Shown here: piece by piece, positions 26,605-34,556 of the stretch
Layout: each line of letters starts with the position of its first letter
Position numbering within the stretch: the stretch's first letter is position 1
Assembly: GCA_022818135.1 (NCBI GenBank)
Contig: JAFMSR010000008.1
Coordinates: 14,938,073-15,002,072, forward strand
Length of the DNA: 64,000 nt
Source of the DNA: Saxidomus purpurata
Taxonomy: Eukaryota > Mollusca > Bivalvia > Venerida > Veneridae
Direction: 5' to 3'
The notes under the pieces: model-generated
Told to the model about the DNA's origin: nothing
Databases searched by the model: none
The model's input: the letters and a program-made list of their open reading frames with translations, nothing else
Made by a program: the position numbers and the translations under genes

Positions 26605-28630
26605 AGTTTTATTGTGATATGAAACAATCTGTCACTACTGGAAACAAAATTTCATATATTTACAGACTATTTTCATCTTGAGTACAATTGACTATTCCGA
26701 GCTGGACTACAGCCGCCCCAAAGGCACATACGTGTATCCTAAGTGGGCAGTGGGTGTTGGATGGTCGCTAGCAGCATTTTCCGCTATATGGATCCCTATA
26801 GGCTGGATTTATCATATCATACGATACGGACATAGTTGGGAGGTAAATACTTCATGCATTATCCCTATGAATAAGTTACGATAAGTGCAAGAAAATGAGA
26901 TTTATTTCACATCAATTTGCTTCAGCTCGATTGCGTAACAAGTTATCTCAAAATTTATTAATCGCTCTCATGATGTAACCAATCGTTTTTTAGAGGAGGA
27001 TCTAGTAATTTCTAGACTATTTAGTGAGTTTTAACGGCATACCCAAAGCAGGCCTGAACTTTGTCATCATAAAAAGACCAACAGCAAAGTCAGTCAATGT
27101 TACAGAAGTTACAGCATGGCAAAACTTGAACTTGTCGGACAACACCACCGACAACGTGGATGCCTATATGTAGAAATTCGCCTATCTCGAACCCATGAGC
27201 CTCAACAGTGATTTCATGTCAGCGGCCATAACCACTCGACCACGAAGGCGGGCATCCTGGGATGAGATAGTGTCTGTTCAAAAGCTTTTCAAAAAGTTGC
27301 GGGCTTTTTCGTGTATTTTTCTCGTTCACATACGCAATGGAATCAAGTTAAATGTATAAGAAGGAAGTACAAAGTAAGATTCAAGTAATCATTTTATGAC
27401 ACCATACATTGTTTTACATCAGTTTTACATATATTCACAGACATTCAAGCTGTGCTTCAAACCATTAGGTTTGAAGGAGCACCAGATGAGACCTCAGGAT
27501 CACAATGAAGAGACCCTCGATAAACTGTATCCTCCATCCGAAAGAATGTGGATTGACAAAGACTTCCCGCAACGAGAAAAGGGTCAGCCATACCACTACT
27601 CTGAACAGGTAAAACAGCACTTGTACAATAATATAAATTAGTGGGCAACAAACACGAATTAAACATATAATTATTTGCTAAGTATTTGTATATTCAACAA
27701 TAAATCTTAGATTTTTCCGGTTCTTACTTCTCTAAATTCTAAAATATTCTGCATCTTGTTTGAGTTTTGCTGACTAAACCATATTCTGCTTAATTTCTAT
27801 GCTAATGTGTCCATTTTTTCTCAATCTTAAAGGGTGTTGTTCATTGAGGTATAGTGAAAGGACTGTCTTAGGTGTTGGGCAACTGCGAATTTAGCGTCAT
27901 TAATGTCACTAATGTACAAATCTACAGTATATATTAGCATGAAACACAAGTGAACAACAACAATAACTTTATTTTGTGAAGGTTACATACTAAGTGTACA
28001 AAAAATTTCATACTGCTTATTTCCAGTATGGCCTTCATTTAAATATCCCTATAGGTACATTTATTCACACACACACAAAAGTTCACAGTTTCACAAACTA
28101 ACATGCATGTATACCAACATATAAACATATTTATTACTTTCGACAAAAACTTATGACATGCAGGCTTATCTATATATATTTTGAATCATGCATATACAAA
28201 AATCATAATATCTAAAAGAAGCATATCACGAATAATTGTCTCTTCATCAAGTATGATACATATGTTTATAGTTAACAATGTCCATTGTATAAAATAACAT
28301 CAAATTAATTGACATTTCCTATATTAACAGCTCAACCCTTATAAAGCACAATATATGAAAACTTAGATTTTTAAACATCTTAGCTAAGAAGTCGAATAAA
28401 CAGTTTCAAATTGATGTTGGCCTAACTACGTGTACAGTTTCAGAAAGATGCAGTGTCCAAGCACGTAGGTACAGGTCGAAGTTTAAATTCTACACTCATG
28501 TAGATGTAGATTAAAATTTGTTTGTGATTTCCTATTTCAGATGGATGAGAAGAACGCCGACGGTGTAACACACAGAAACACAGCAGCCGCTGACAATCAG
28601 GGTTTTGAACCGAGTTTTACCAGACTTTAG
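1..28630 (+). CDS. SLC6 family Na+/Cl- dependent transporter, GABA/taurine/creatine-like group (15 exons, 5' end outside window)
   Basis: Plasma-membrane symporter that would use Na+ and Cl- gradients to import a small amino-acid-like solute. Fifteen exons with GT-AG borders and matching phases give 634 residues plus stop: 1-47, 10239-10370, 11541-11745, 13087-13224, 14312-14444, 15053-15187, 15507-15610, 20113-20237, 20559-20671, 23717-23854, 24777-24876, 25596-25696, 26666-26842, 27441-27608, 28541-28630. Family signatures in order: TM1 [17 protein letters not shown]2 [14 protein letters not shown]; a Cys-containing, N-glycosylation-rich extracellular loop 2; TM6 [10 protein letters not shown] with [12 protein letters not shown]7 [12 protein letters not shown]8 [27 protein letters not shown]. 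About 50 N-terminal residues lie upstream, giving a normal family size near 690. TM1 and TM6 resemble GABA/taurine/creatine carriers more than monoamine or glycine carriers, but the substrate cannot be read from sequence alone. The protein ends in TRL, a class I PDZ-ligand pattern. A second copy of the last exon lies inverted at 63721-63810. Confidence 0.95.
3612..3717. mobile_element. possible short hairpin MITE
   Basis: The ends are imperfect inverted repeats: agctcgtccaaacaatact near 3613 and the complement of agctcgtccacaatactcc near 3717. The size is about 105 bp. No clear target duplication was identified, so this is only a candidate. Confidence 0.35.
5735..6260 (+). repeat. dispersed repeat, copy 1 (TACTGAGTATTG family)
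   Basis: Contains ggatgaacggccaccggat, a ttttcgcgaggaacgtgtta block and a gtactgggtattg block. The same blocks occur inverted at about 7850-8510 and, diverged, at 16680-16920 and 18960-19490. Copies in both orientations within one gene point to a dispersed mobile family. I do not recognise its class. Confidence 0.6.
6150..6990 (+). repeat. dispersed mollusc-type repeat, direct copy A
   Basis: Runs from gtactgggtattgtttattt through tagctcaccagagcacgaag and tgatcgcctggtgtccgtcg to about 6980. A second copy in the same orientation begins at about 8511, so the period is about 2.36 kb. The tagctcacc...gagcac start resembles a very common bivalve interspersed repeat (memory, not searched). Short frames inside it (6331-6522, 8453-8635) are not genes. 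Confidence 0.65.
7850..8510 (-). repeat. dispersed repeat, inverted copy 2 (TACTGAGTATTG family)
   Basis: Reverse-complement counterpart of 5735-6260, clearest at 8412-8500 where the cgcgaaaactaattatctgt block mirrors 5760-5830. It also carries the caatactcagtacacg and ccaatacccagtacag blocks shared with 16680-16920. Confidence 0.55.
8511..9312 (+). repeat. dispersed mollusc-type repeat, direct copy B
   Basis: Near-identical to 6150-6980, including the ttttgatcaaatcaattcaa block and the end acacatcccggaaaacttaa. Small indels separate the copies, so they are not a very recent duplication. Confidence 0.65.
10239..10370 (+). CDS. SLC6 exon b, TM2
   Basis: Acceptor gtttttcag, donor gag|gtaag. 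Encodes [15 protein letters not shown] and [13 protein letters not shown], the conserved TM2, then the first intracellular loop ending CPFFRG. Phase 1 in, phase 1 out. Confidence 0.95.
10371..11540 (+). other. SLC6 intron, nothing recognised
   Basis: AT-rich sequence between exons b and c. No exon, RNA gene or repeat recognised. Confidence 0.7.
11541..11745 (+). CDS. SLC6 exon c, TM3 and start of extracellular loop 2
   Basis: Acceptor gtacttttag, donor cagg|gtgagt. Encodes TM3 ([20 protein letters not shown]) and the start of loop 2 ([17 protein letters not shown]). The two loop cysteines fit the conserved disulphide of the family. Ends in phase 2. Confidence 0.95.
11746..13086 (+). other. 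SLC6 intron with one dispersed repeat
   Basis: Contains the tatcgcc-type repeat described at 12700-12975. Otherwise nothing recognised. Confidence 0.7.
12700..12975 (+). repeat. tatcgcc/ggcgata dispersed repeat with terminal hairpin
   Basis: Begins with a hairpin, tatcgcccttt...aaaaggcgata, followed by gggatcgctttgtctgtc and aaaaacttaacgctggctat. Diverged relatives sit in both arms (about 41575-41725 inverted and 51095-51245), with the same order of blocks. A dispersed mollusc repeat of unknown class. Confidence 0.6.
13087..13224 (+). CDS. SLC6 exon d, glycosylated extracellular loop 2
   Basis: Acceptor ttttttcag, donor ggga|gtaagt. Encodes the variable part of loop 2 with four N-x-S/T sequons (NET, NGS, NAT, NVT), then VEPVTEYWE leading to TM4. 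Dense glycosylation of this loop is typical of the family and supports the topology. Confidence 0.94.
13225..14311 (+). other. SLC6 intron, nothing recognised
   Basis: No exon, RNA gene or repeat recognised. A 100-codon minus-strand frame at 13417-13719 shows no family features. Confidence 0.65.
14312..14444 (+). CDS. SLC6 exon e, TM4
   Basis: Acceptor atttcttag, donor aaag|gtttga. Encodes [15 protein letters not shown] and TM4 ([20 protein letters not shown]), ending SSGK in phase 0. Confidence 0.95.
14445..15052 (+). other. SLC6 intron, pyrimidine-rich start
   Basis: Starts with a tgtctgtc-rich low-complexity stretch (about 14457-14530). Nothing else recognised. Confidence 0.6.
15053..15187 (+). 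CDS. SLC6 exon f, TM5
   Basis: Acceptor attcctttag, donor cacag|gtatga. Encodes [20 protein letters not shown] (TM5) and the loop [19 protein letters not shown], matching the family pattern of a Gly-rich loop followed by YLxPDxEK. Phase 0 at both ends. Confidence 0.95.
15507..15610 (+). CDS. SLC6 exon g, TM6
   Basis: Acceptor tgttgcag, donor tacag|gtaacc. Encodes [15 protein letters not shown] and [10 protein letters not shown]. This is TM6, which lines the substrate and ion sites; the [10 protein letters not shown] form is typical of the GABA/taurine/creatine group. Ends in phase 2. Confidence 0.95.
16680..16920 (+). repeat. dispersed repeat, copy 3 (TACTGAGTATTG family)
   Basis: Contains cagtactgggtattggttaa and gtgtactgagtatagacgga, the reverse complement of blocks near 8040-8110, plus ttgttatcagttgaagatat matching 7950-7975 inverted. 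Confidence 0.5.
17018..17167. repeat. array of AGATATCT palindromes
   Basis: In about 150 bp the self-complementary core gatatct recurs at least seven times, mostly within gagatatctc, spaced 20-30 bp apart and interleaved with paired ctttaaagttc / gaactttaag arms. A cluster of short palindromes, not a simple tandem repeat. Confidence 0.7.
17201..18648 (+). repeat. 724-bp tandem duplication (two copies)
   Basis: Copy 1 is 17201-17924 and copy 2 begins at 17925, each opening ttttcggtatgtggtgtatc and ending agaacaaaagtcat. I noticed only a few substitutions (for example ggggacact/gggggcact) and one-base changes in T runs, so the duplication is recent or recently homogenised. The unit has no recognisable coding content. 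Confidence 0.9.
18960..19490 (-). repeat. dispersed repeat, copy 4 (TACTGAGTATTG family)
   Basis: Shares aactcagtacacattagtat, cttgaacacttatgcctggt and cggtggtcattcatccacag with the copies in the first intron, in the orientation of the 7850-8510 copy. Confidence 0.55.
20113..20237 (+). CDS. SLC6 exon h, TM7
   Basis: Acceptor cattttag, donor ggcag|gtaggg. Encodes [18 protein letters not shown] and [10 protein letters not shown]. The conserved NSGTS of TM7 contributes to the Na+/Cl- sites in the family. Ends in phase 1. Confidence 0.95.
20559..20671 (+). CDS. SLC6 exon i, loop and TM8 start
   Basis: Acceptor ttatttcag, donor gtcag|gtaagt. Encodes [17 protein letters not shown] and a hydrophobic span ending LLGLDSQ; LDSQ is a Na2-site signature of the family. 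Phase 0 out. Confidence 0.95.
21094..21174 (-). mobile_element. tRNA-derived SINE head
   Basis: On the minus strand it reads ggccggttagctcagtcggg (tRNA 5' arm with A box), an anticodon-like arm with ctcttac...gtaagcg, then gggttcaat as a B-box-like end. The acceptor stem does not pair cleanly, so it is a SINE or tRNA relic and not a functional tRNA. Confidence 0.6.
21851..21902. repeat. (GA)n microsatellite
   Basis: An uninterrupted GA run of about 50 bp within a longer purine-rich stretch (21825-21945). It produces artefactual Arg-Glu and Leu-Ser repeat frames. Confidence 0.95.
22071..22822 (-). pseudogene. non-LTR retrotransposon (LINE) reverse transcriptase C-terminal fragment
   Basis: About 245 codons with the pattern seen after the RT domain of CR1/Jockey-like LINE proteins: [62 protein letters not shown], then a C-x-C...C zinc-knuckle-like end (ICECGQ...FFKC). 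It has no RT catalytic core. Its upstream (N-terminal) side runs into homopolymer at 22840-23002, so it is a fragment and not a working element. Confidence 0.75.
22840..23002. repeat. A-rich tract with 78-base A run
   Basis: Starts as A runs broken by CCCC or AC and ends in 78 uninterrupted A (22925-23002). It abuts the N-terminal side of the LINE fragment, so it is not that fragment's poly(A) tail. It may be the tail of a plus-strand insertion or an assembly artefact. Confidence 0.9.
23717..23854 (+). CDS. SLC6 exon j, TM8 end and TM9
   Basis: Acceptor atttccag, donor ccg|gttagt. Encodes [19 protein letters not shown], the basic loop RKGHRREVF and TM9, ending MVCP in phase 0. Confidence 0.95.
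23855..24776 (+). other. SLC6 intron with 108-bp minisatellite
   Basis: Apart from the 108-bp tandem repeat at 24245-24570, nothing is recognised. Confidence 0.7.
24245..24570. repeat. 108-bp minisatellite, three units
   Basis: Units begin acatgtttgtta at 24245, 24353 and 24461, and a fourth start at 24570 breaks off. Each unit contains cagttgaccatatgctataa and ends gaccttgggct. The units differ by few bases. Confidence 0.9.
24777..24876 (+). CDS. SLC6 exon k, TM10
   Basis: Acceptor tatttcag, donor tacg|gtaaaa. Encodes [16 protein letters not shown], a strong family signature around extracellular loop 5 and TM10, then a hydrophobic span ending AWCYG across the junction. Phase 1 out. Confidence 0.95.
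24877..25595 (+). other. SLC6 intron with a tRNA-derived repeat
   Basis: Contains a SINE-like element around 25140-25260. The remainder is unrecognised. Confidence 0.65.
25140..25260 (-). mobile_element. tRNA-derived SINE remnant
   Basis: On the minus strand gttgcgggttcgagcccc is a good B box / T-arm, following atccgctcatcccggag. No complete cloverleaf could be drawn. Confidence 0.5.
25596..25696 (+). CDS. SLC6 exon l, TM11 start
   Basis: Acceptor tctcttcag, donor catg|gtattt. Encodes [19 protein letters not shown] and the start of TM11 ([14 protein letters not shown]). RFYDNIExM is typical of the GABA/taurine/creatine group. Phase 0 out. Confidence 0.95.
25697..26665 (+). other. SLC6 intron with dispersed repeat and ATT microsatellite
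   Basis: About 25985-26340 is a dispersed-looking repeat (tccgtccgtgcgtccgtccg, then two ttatctccctttattga blocks, at 26169 and 26296). An ATT microsatellite follows at 26536-26602. Confidence 0.6.
26536..26602. repeat. (ATT)n microsatellite
   Basis: ATT/TTA repeats interrupted by aatatt and aataatta. Length-variable simple sequence near the 3' end of the intron. Confidence 0.95.
26666..26842 (+). CDS. SLC6 exon m, TM11 end and TM12
   Basis: Acceptor tttacag, donor ggag|gtaaat. Encodes [32 protein letters not shown] and TM12 ending [11 protein letters not shown]. The YVYPxWxxxxGW block is conserved before TM12. Phase 0 at both ends. Confidence 0.95.
26843..27440 (+). other. SLC6 intron with tRNA-Ser-like SINE
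   Basis: Holds the element described at 27168-27252. Nothing else recognised. Confidence 0.65.
27168..27252 (-). mobile_element. tRNA-Ser-like SINE head
   Basis: On the minus strand cgtggtcgagtggttatggc resembles the D-arm/A-box of tRNA-Ser, followed by gacatgaaatc and catgggttcgagataggcg (B box). The sequence is degenerate, so a SINE or relic is likelier than a functional tRNA gene. Confidence 0.6.
27441..27608 (+). CDS. SLC6 exon n, cytoplasmic C-terminus
   Basis: Acceptor atattcacag, donor aacag|gtaaaa. Encodes a hydrophilic tail starting [18 protein letters not shown] and ending PYHYSEQ. It is charged and proline-rich, as expected for the cytosolic tail after TM12. Confidence 0.92.
27609..28540 (+). 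other. last SLC6 intron; inverted repeat begins inside
   Basis: No repeat family recognised. From about 28345 the sequence is matched, reverse-complemented, by the right end of the window (64000 leftwards). Confidence 0.7.
28541..28630 (+). CDS. SLC6 exon o, last exon with stop
   Basis: Acceptor cctatttcag. Encodes 29 residues, [10 protein letters not shown] to FEPSFTRL, then TAG. The terminal T-R-L fits a class I PDZ-binding motif. The exon is copied, inverted, at 63721-63810. Confidence 0.93.
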   Translation: MDEKNADGVTHRNTAAADNQGFEPSFTRL

Positions 28631-29639
28631 TTTCTTACTGAGCAGTACACAAACAACATTTCCATTACATAATATTCAACCATATGCACAGCATTTCGTG
28701 AATTGATGTTTTTTTCCCGAAATTTCAATTTTTAAAAAACAAACCATTTGGAAACTTCAGGATACATAACTGAAAGATAAGGTTACTTGTGCGACACAAA
28801 TACAGTGTAAGTGAACAAAACAAAAACATGGATTCAATAGTTAATCGTTGTACCATTCACCTTCCACTGCATTTCTCTTTTACAAGCTTTTCCCTCTTTC
28901 GCGCGCATGTCTGTACAAAATCTACCATCTTGAAAAGAAAACTTTAAAACTAGTGTATGCTTCCTATTATTAAGGAAATGAACGAAACTCAAATGTGTAA
29001 GAGATTGTGAATCGATCTAGTTGACTGTCTTAATGTAACTTACTTACTGTAGCATAATATAATAAGGGAGCCTTTTTTCAAGCTCCGATCATGCATCTAC
29101 AATATAACTGTAAAATTTACTACCAAGATTTCAAATGACATAATGCTCGAAACTTAAATTCTCACCTACACTTCTTTCTTCACCAGTAATATCTCTAGAA
29201 TATTTAAAAATTCTTTTAACTACAAGGTGCTGCTAATAAAACATTTTTTAGCTCTTTTTACATGCCTAAAATTTTAGATGTCATTTAGTGAAAAGAGTAA
29301 CAAGCATCATACTCATGTTGAACACATCACTTTATAAAAATACATATATTTATTTCTTCTATAAATACTCAAAGAGTGCAATTCTGATCAAATCTCATTT
29401 TAAATTTTTATTTTTTATATCTTTATCCTTAGTTTAAAACCATTTTAATAAATGAAATTCACATAAGCATGCAGGTCTGTAAGTTTGATAAATTACATTT
29501 TAGTAATTAATTACATTTCAGTAATTGATTACATTTTTGCAACCTATGCCAAACAAACCTACGGCAAGATCAGGGACTGTTTCAGGAAAAGATGTTTCTA
29601 ATGCTAGCGATGTTTTTTCAACGCAGTATAGCCATAGGG

Positions 29640-29950
29640 TGAAATAAATAGCTTAGACAGATCCTTGATATTCACGTCATTGTGACGAGGCAGGGGTTAG
29701 TCTGAAATACTGAGTGAATGAGAAAGGGCACTCCTTTCTGTTACCCATTTCAGGAACAGTCCACCTCGTCGAAGCTAGCGATGTGATACTTGTATGAAAA
29801 CATCGTCTTTTAACCTTTACTCTGCTAAAATGGACTCGTCCATCTTTCTGTTTGGACAGTACCATTAATTGTTTAAAGGGGCATCCCCCAAAGATAATTT
29901 ACTATGATCATGATCTACACTGGTCGCCAAGGCAGAACCACATGCCACCA
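29640..29950. repeat. dispersed repeat (ggtcgccaaggcagaacc block), left copy
   Basis: Contains atgatctacactggtcgcca and the complement of tggacgagtccattttagca; the right-arm copy is at about 62395-62700. I associate this block with a bivalve interspersed repeat from memory. Frames inside it (29677-29865 here, 62404-62685 there) are not genes. Confidence 0.5.
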
Positions 29951-30302
29951 GTAAGTATAGGGGCCTGAGGGTTTCTAATTACATGTTACACATATATTTT
30001 GACTAGCCCTTTTTTTTTTTGCTTTTCATTTCAGCCTCAAATAATAAGATTAACCAATTTACATTTACGTGCATCATTAAACGGTATACTTTTATATGCC
30101 TTTAATGAGAACGAAATTAACATATTGCCTTAATAATTGTCTTCCATATATATGTTTTTTATAAAAAATATTTGAAAGTATATAAGCTGTATCATCGAAA
30201 TACTAACTTAGTGTTATATCAAAAGAAAGTACGTACTAGCGCACGTTACCATAGCCGTCAATTTTCTTCGTTAACTATCAGATTCATGAAAACGTAGTAA
30301 AA

Positions 30303-31513
30303 TTATTTGACAAATCTGTCAAAATGAATTGAAGTTTTCCATCCACAACAAAATTTGTTGAATATGAAACAAATACACAACAATGAAACGAGATATGTTT
30401 GTTACATTATAAAATTTCAATGCAGAGACAAAAAACTTGATAACTTATAAAGTATCACTATGACGCACAAACGTAGGATATCTCATTTTTCATCGTTCAA
30501 ACTTAGAAATTATTGTTACATGAAATTTTCCTGGAAATACTTCTACTATTCATAGTCAAAGAAAACATCATAAGCAGGACCATATTACGTCTACGCAAAC
30601 TTGAAAAAAAAAAGTTGTTTTTTTCTTCAAATTTGTTGAGCATGCGCCATGGTGACTTTTGATAAATTGTTGCTTAAAATCTATAATGTCCCGTAAGTTT
30701 TGAAAAGTTTGGAAGTCGCTCAGACTCTCTGAAGAGAGATTACTTGAATTGCTGATTTGAATTTAGTGTAGTGACGATAAATACATGTAGTTATTTTACA
30801 CACGTAGTTTCTGGTGTTTTTATTTTCTTTTTTATGAATTATATGCAAATCAGAGTTTTATATATAAATAGGTAAATTATATAAAGTGTGTCTAATAAAA
30901 TGATATATATTTCGCTTGATTTTTCCATACAACTATGAGTTTACCAGACAAGTACATTAGTATCGATAGAGAAAGAAATGTATAGACCTGATCTGGGTTC
31001 GTACTCAGCAAGGCTTACACCTAGAATCACGGATAAGTCTATTTTCTATGATGGTGGCGTGGAGATCCTACCCATTTGGTCTCAAGTTGGTGTGTGTGTG
31101 GATGAGGATATTTTTCTCGTTAGCGCATTTCGACCGCCCGCCTCGAAGTGCAATTATGTGTACTCTGGTTGCAGAGTATGTAATAAGCCACGATAGGGAC
31201 TGATAACACTTGTGACTGTCGTGATCCTATTTAAAAGTATCCCATAGCAAAGTATATTTACCATGATCTACCTTCCTTTGTTTGATTAATTAGACCAAAT
31301 ACTGCATGAACAGACCTTGTCACGTCAAAAGTTTGCCAGGGGGAATGCATAAGATGCTGGGACAAAAGACCTCCGACAAAACCTAAGATAAACACAAATA
31401 ATAACATCTCTTTCAAGTTAGATAGTACTGTGTTCACAAAGATCGTGAGCAAGGCACTGTCAGGTCCAGTGATTGTTAAAACACAACACCATCGGAACTT
31501 GTTTTACCCATGT
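30303..31513. other. 1.2-kb segment present only in the left arm
   Basis: The right arm passes directly from gtagtaaaa to cggctggtaacg (near 62044-62052), whereas the left arm has about 1.2 kb between these blocks. The segment contains no recognisable gene (frames at 30978-31196 and 31258-31452 lack family features) and no clear target duplication, so insertion and deletion cannot be told apart. Confidence 0.8.
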
Positions 31514-32094
31514 GTACGGCTGGTAACGAGTTTCATTCACGATGTTATTTTAAAGTCGAATAGCATAACAGTCTGTTTTCAATCTTAGTTATAACATAAA
31601 CAGGGATCTTATATATACATAATAGATGTATATATACATGTACAAGATTTCTGCCTTTCTATAACCTAGGTTCTCAAGCACATGTCTAGGAGCAACTTGG
31701 CAGCACTCACAAACCAGTTTGGTCATGTAATATTGTTCTTAAGTACCTACATAATTTGAAAATTGCAGTCATGACTGGTATTTCACTTATTTCTACGGAG
31801 CTTGGAAAAAACCAACAACATATAAGAATGAAGCCCAGCAAAGTTTCTGTTCCTAAACTCGGCCATCTCAAACCTCGATTTAATTAACATAACAATAGTT
31901 CAAAATCTACTGATTTCAGCTCGGATGGCTTATTACAGGAGGATTTGTCAACAACAACAATAAATACCGCATCTCCTTTGCCCCACCCAGCCCCCTCCTT
32001 TGACATTCACTGTACTAGGGATCGTACCAGGGCTTGAGAGAAGATGGAATTACTACAGGATTGGACACTGTTGTCTAACCAGGATTCCAGCTGA

Positions 32095-33720
32095 AGTGGG
32101 GGTTATCACATAGTCACTGTGACCTTGAACTTTGACCCAAATCAATAGGGATCATATACATATTGCAGAGATCTTCTGAGTAAGTTTGATAAAAGTTGAA
32201 TGAGACTGTGACCTGTAGAGCACTATCAAGGAAAATCTAACGGAGGTCACAGTGACATTGATCTTTGACCCATTGACAAAAAACGATGGGGACCATCTAC
32301 ATGTCACATGGAACATTCTGAGCACGTTTGATGAAAGTTGAAAGAAAACTGTGACCTAAACTGCGTCATCAAGGCAACGATATCGGAAGTCACTGTGATC
32401 TTGAACTTTGACCTACTGACCAAAAAACCAATAGGGAGCATCTACACAATACAGGGAACATTGTTAGCAAGTTTGATGAAAGTTGAATGAAAACTATGAC
32501 CTGTAGAGCATTATCAAGAAAAATCTAACGGGGATCACTGGGACCTTTGACCTACTGACCCCAAACTCAAAAGGGATCATCTAAAAATTGCAAAGAACCT
32601 TCTGAGCAAGTTTGATGAAAGTTGAATGAAAACTGTGACCTGTACAATGTTATCATGGATAATCTAACGATGGCCACTGTGACCATGACTGGGACCTTTG
32701 ACCCACTGTAGGGATCATCTACATGTTGCAGGGAAGCTTCTGAGCAAGTTTGATGAAAGTTGAATGAAAATTATGACCTGCAGTGTCATCAACGAATTGC
32801 TTTCGGAGGTCACTGTGACCTTGACCTTTGACCCATTGACAACAAAAACAATAGGGAACATCGACAAATTGCAGAGATCCTTATCAGCAAGTTTCATCAA
32901 AGTCAAATGAAAATTGCGACCTGAAGAGAGTTATCAAGGAAAAGTTTACAGACAGAAGGACGGTGAGACTGACAAACTACCATGGCATAAGCTCTACTGG
33001 ACTTTGTTCAGTAGAGATGGCTCAAATGAAAATGGCAGGCCTGTACTGAATCTGTAATGGTAAAGGCGTATATCCAAAATCAGTATCACGTGATACGGAA
33101 AGCTAGAATTTTTATAGTTAACACAGGGAAAACGTACATTGTATTAAACAAGAGGGTTATGATGGTCCTATACCGCTCACATGTAGGTCAGGAGGTCAAG
33201 TTCAGTGTCAGCCAAGATCAAAGTTTAAATCTGCATATGCTTTAAAAACAAGAAAGTATGTCATCAGGTCAAGTGGCTAAGGGTTTGACCTTGTGACCTC
33301 AAAATTAATAGGGGTAATCTACTGGTCAGGACCAATTCAACTATCCAGTTTGAAGATCATAGGCCTAATGGTTCTCCTGTAAATGAATATAATAGAACTG
33401 ACCTTGATCTTGGACCCTGTGACCTAAATGTCAATAGAAGTCACCTACTTGTCCGTGAAGTCTGAGGATCCTATGGTTCTCGAGTTATTGAACATAATAG
33501 ATTTATCCATGGGGATCATCTACAGGTTGCATGCAATCATCTGAGCAAGTTTCCTCAAAGTCTAATGAAAATTGTGATCTGTAGACCTTTATCAAGGAAA
33601 AGCTTATGAACGTCATTGTGACCTTGACCTTTAACCCCAAAACAATAGGGATCATCTACTCAGTAAGACCAATCATTCTATGACGTTTAAAAGACTATGG
33701 GTAATGCAGATCACAATAAA
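32095..33720. repeat. degenerate tandem repeat with nuclear-receptor-like motifs (left arm)
   Basis: Units of roughly 100-150 bp recur with the blocks agtttgatgaaagttgaatg, gtcactgtgaccttgac and tttgaccyactgac, then caataggga and catctac. At 33147-33170 there is an acaagaggg hairpin (agggttatgatggtcct), a terminus type I know from bivalve interspersed elements. Several units contain GGTCAnnnTGACC palindromes and TGACCTTTGACC. Confidence 0.8.
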
Positions 33721-34465
33721 AAGGTTTCAGAGAAGAAGCTATTTTAAGTTTTCCCTATAGAAACATAATTATGTAAAATAAAGATGCTACATGTAAAATA
33801 TCCAAACTCTAGGCCTTGATGATTTTTTTTTTAAAATTCCAATATAACCGAGTCTATAAAAAGTCAAGTGACCCCCAGGCGGGGTCAATTTTGACCCGGG
33901 ATCATACTTTTAACGATCTTGGTAGAGGCCCACTAGACGATGCAACATGTTAAATATCTAAGGTCTGGGCATCGTGTTTTTGTAAAGATTTTAGTTTTTC
34001 CTCCCCCTTGCCATGGCAAGTTCTGCATGGAATAGAATTCTTTGAACAACTTTGGTAGAGCTTCATGCAAGGAACATGCTGGACAAGTTTCATCAACATT
34101 GGCCAAGTGGTTTCAGAGGAGATGACGTTAAAGGAAATGGTGGACCCACGGAATGGACGTACATATGATGTATGGTGTGCGATCCTAATAGCTCACCCTG
34201 GCAGTTTGTGCCAGATGAGTTTAAAATATGGATGCAGGCATGCTTCAGTGAAAATATATATCTCTTATATATATATATCTGTGGTGGTACTTTTCCCGTC
34301 ACACACAGTGAAAAATACTGAATGAAATAAACACCAAGTATGTTTCAACCTTTCAGCAATTTATTTAAGTATACCAACTTTTATTGCATATCATTCATGT
34401 AATCACATTTTATACTAGTAAATAAACACAGTAATTTAAAATAACCAATTGAAGCTCAAACTCAA

Positions 34466-34556
34466 TTAGGTTTTCTGCTGCCAGTACTCGGCAGGTTGTG
34501 ACTGTGCCGGTAAAATAGACGTAAAGTCAACATCCCCAAAGTACTCAAGTCGATGA
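34466..34556 (-). CDS. C4orf33: UPF0462 left copy, exon 6 (C-terminus)
   Basis: Completes PDFHRLEYFGDVDFTSIL and ends WQQKT, stop TAA. Acceptor is ttttttacag on the minus strand. Confidence 0.9.

Larger units (their letters stand above)
28631..34465. other. SLC6 3' flank and intergenic repeats (left arm)
   Basis: Begins with the SLC6 3' UTR, which has candidate poly(A) signals AATAAA at 29235-29240 and 29447-29452. A short dispersed repeat lies at about 29640-29950 (ggtcgccaaggcagaaccac block). A segment missing from the right arm occupies about 30303-31513. A degenerate tandem repeat with tgaccttgacctttgaccc blocks occupies 32095-33720. SLC6 and UPF0462 are convergent across this stretch. 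No further gene seen. Confidence 0.7.

Noticed and set aside
29677..29865. 62-codon frame and its 93-codon partner at 62404-62685
   Set aside because: Lies in a dispersed repeat block, with length and frame differing between the arms.
33057..33245. 62-codon frame (also 59865-60053)
   Set aside because: Falls across the acaagaggg hairpin end of a dispersed repeat; no protein features.
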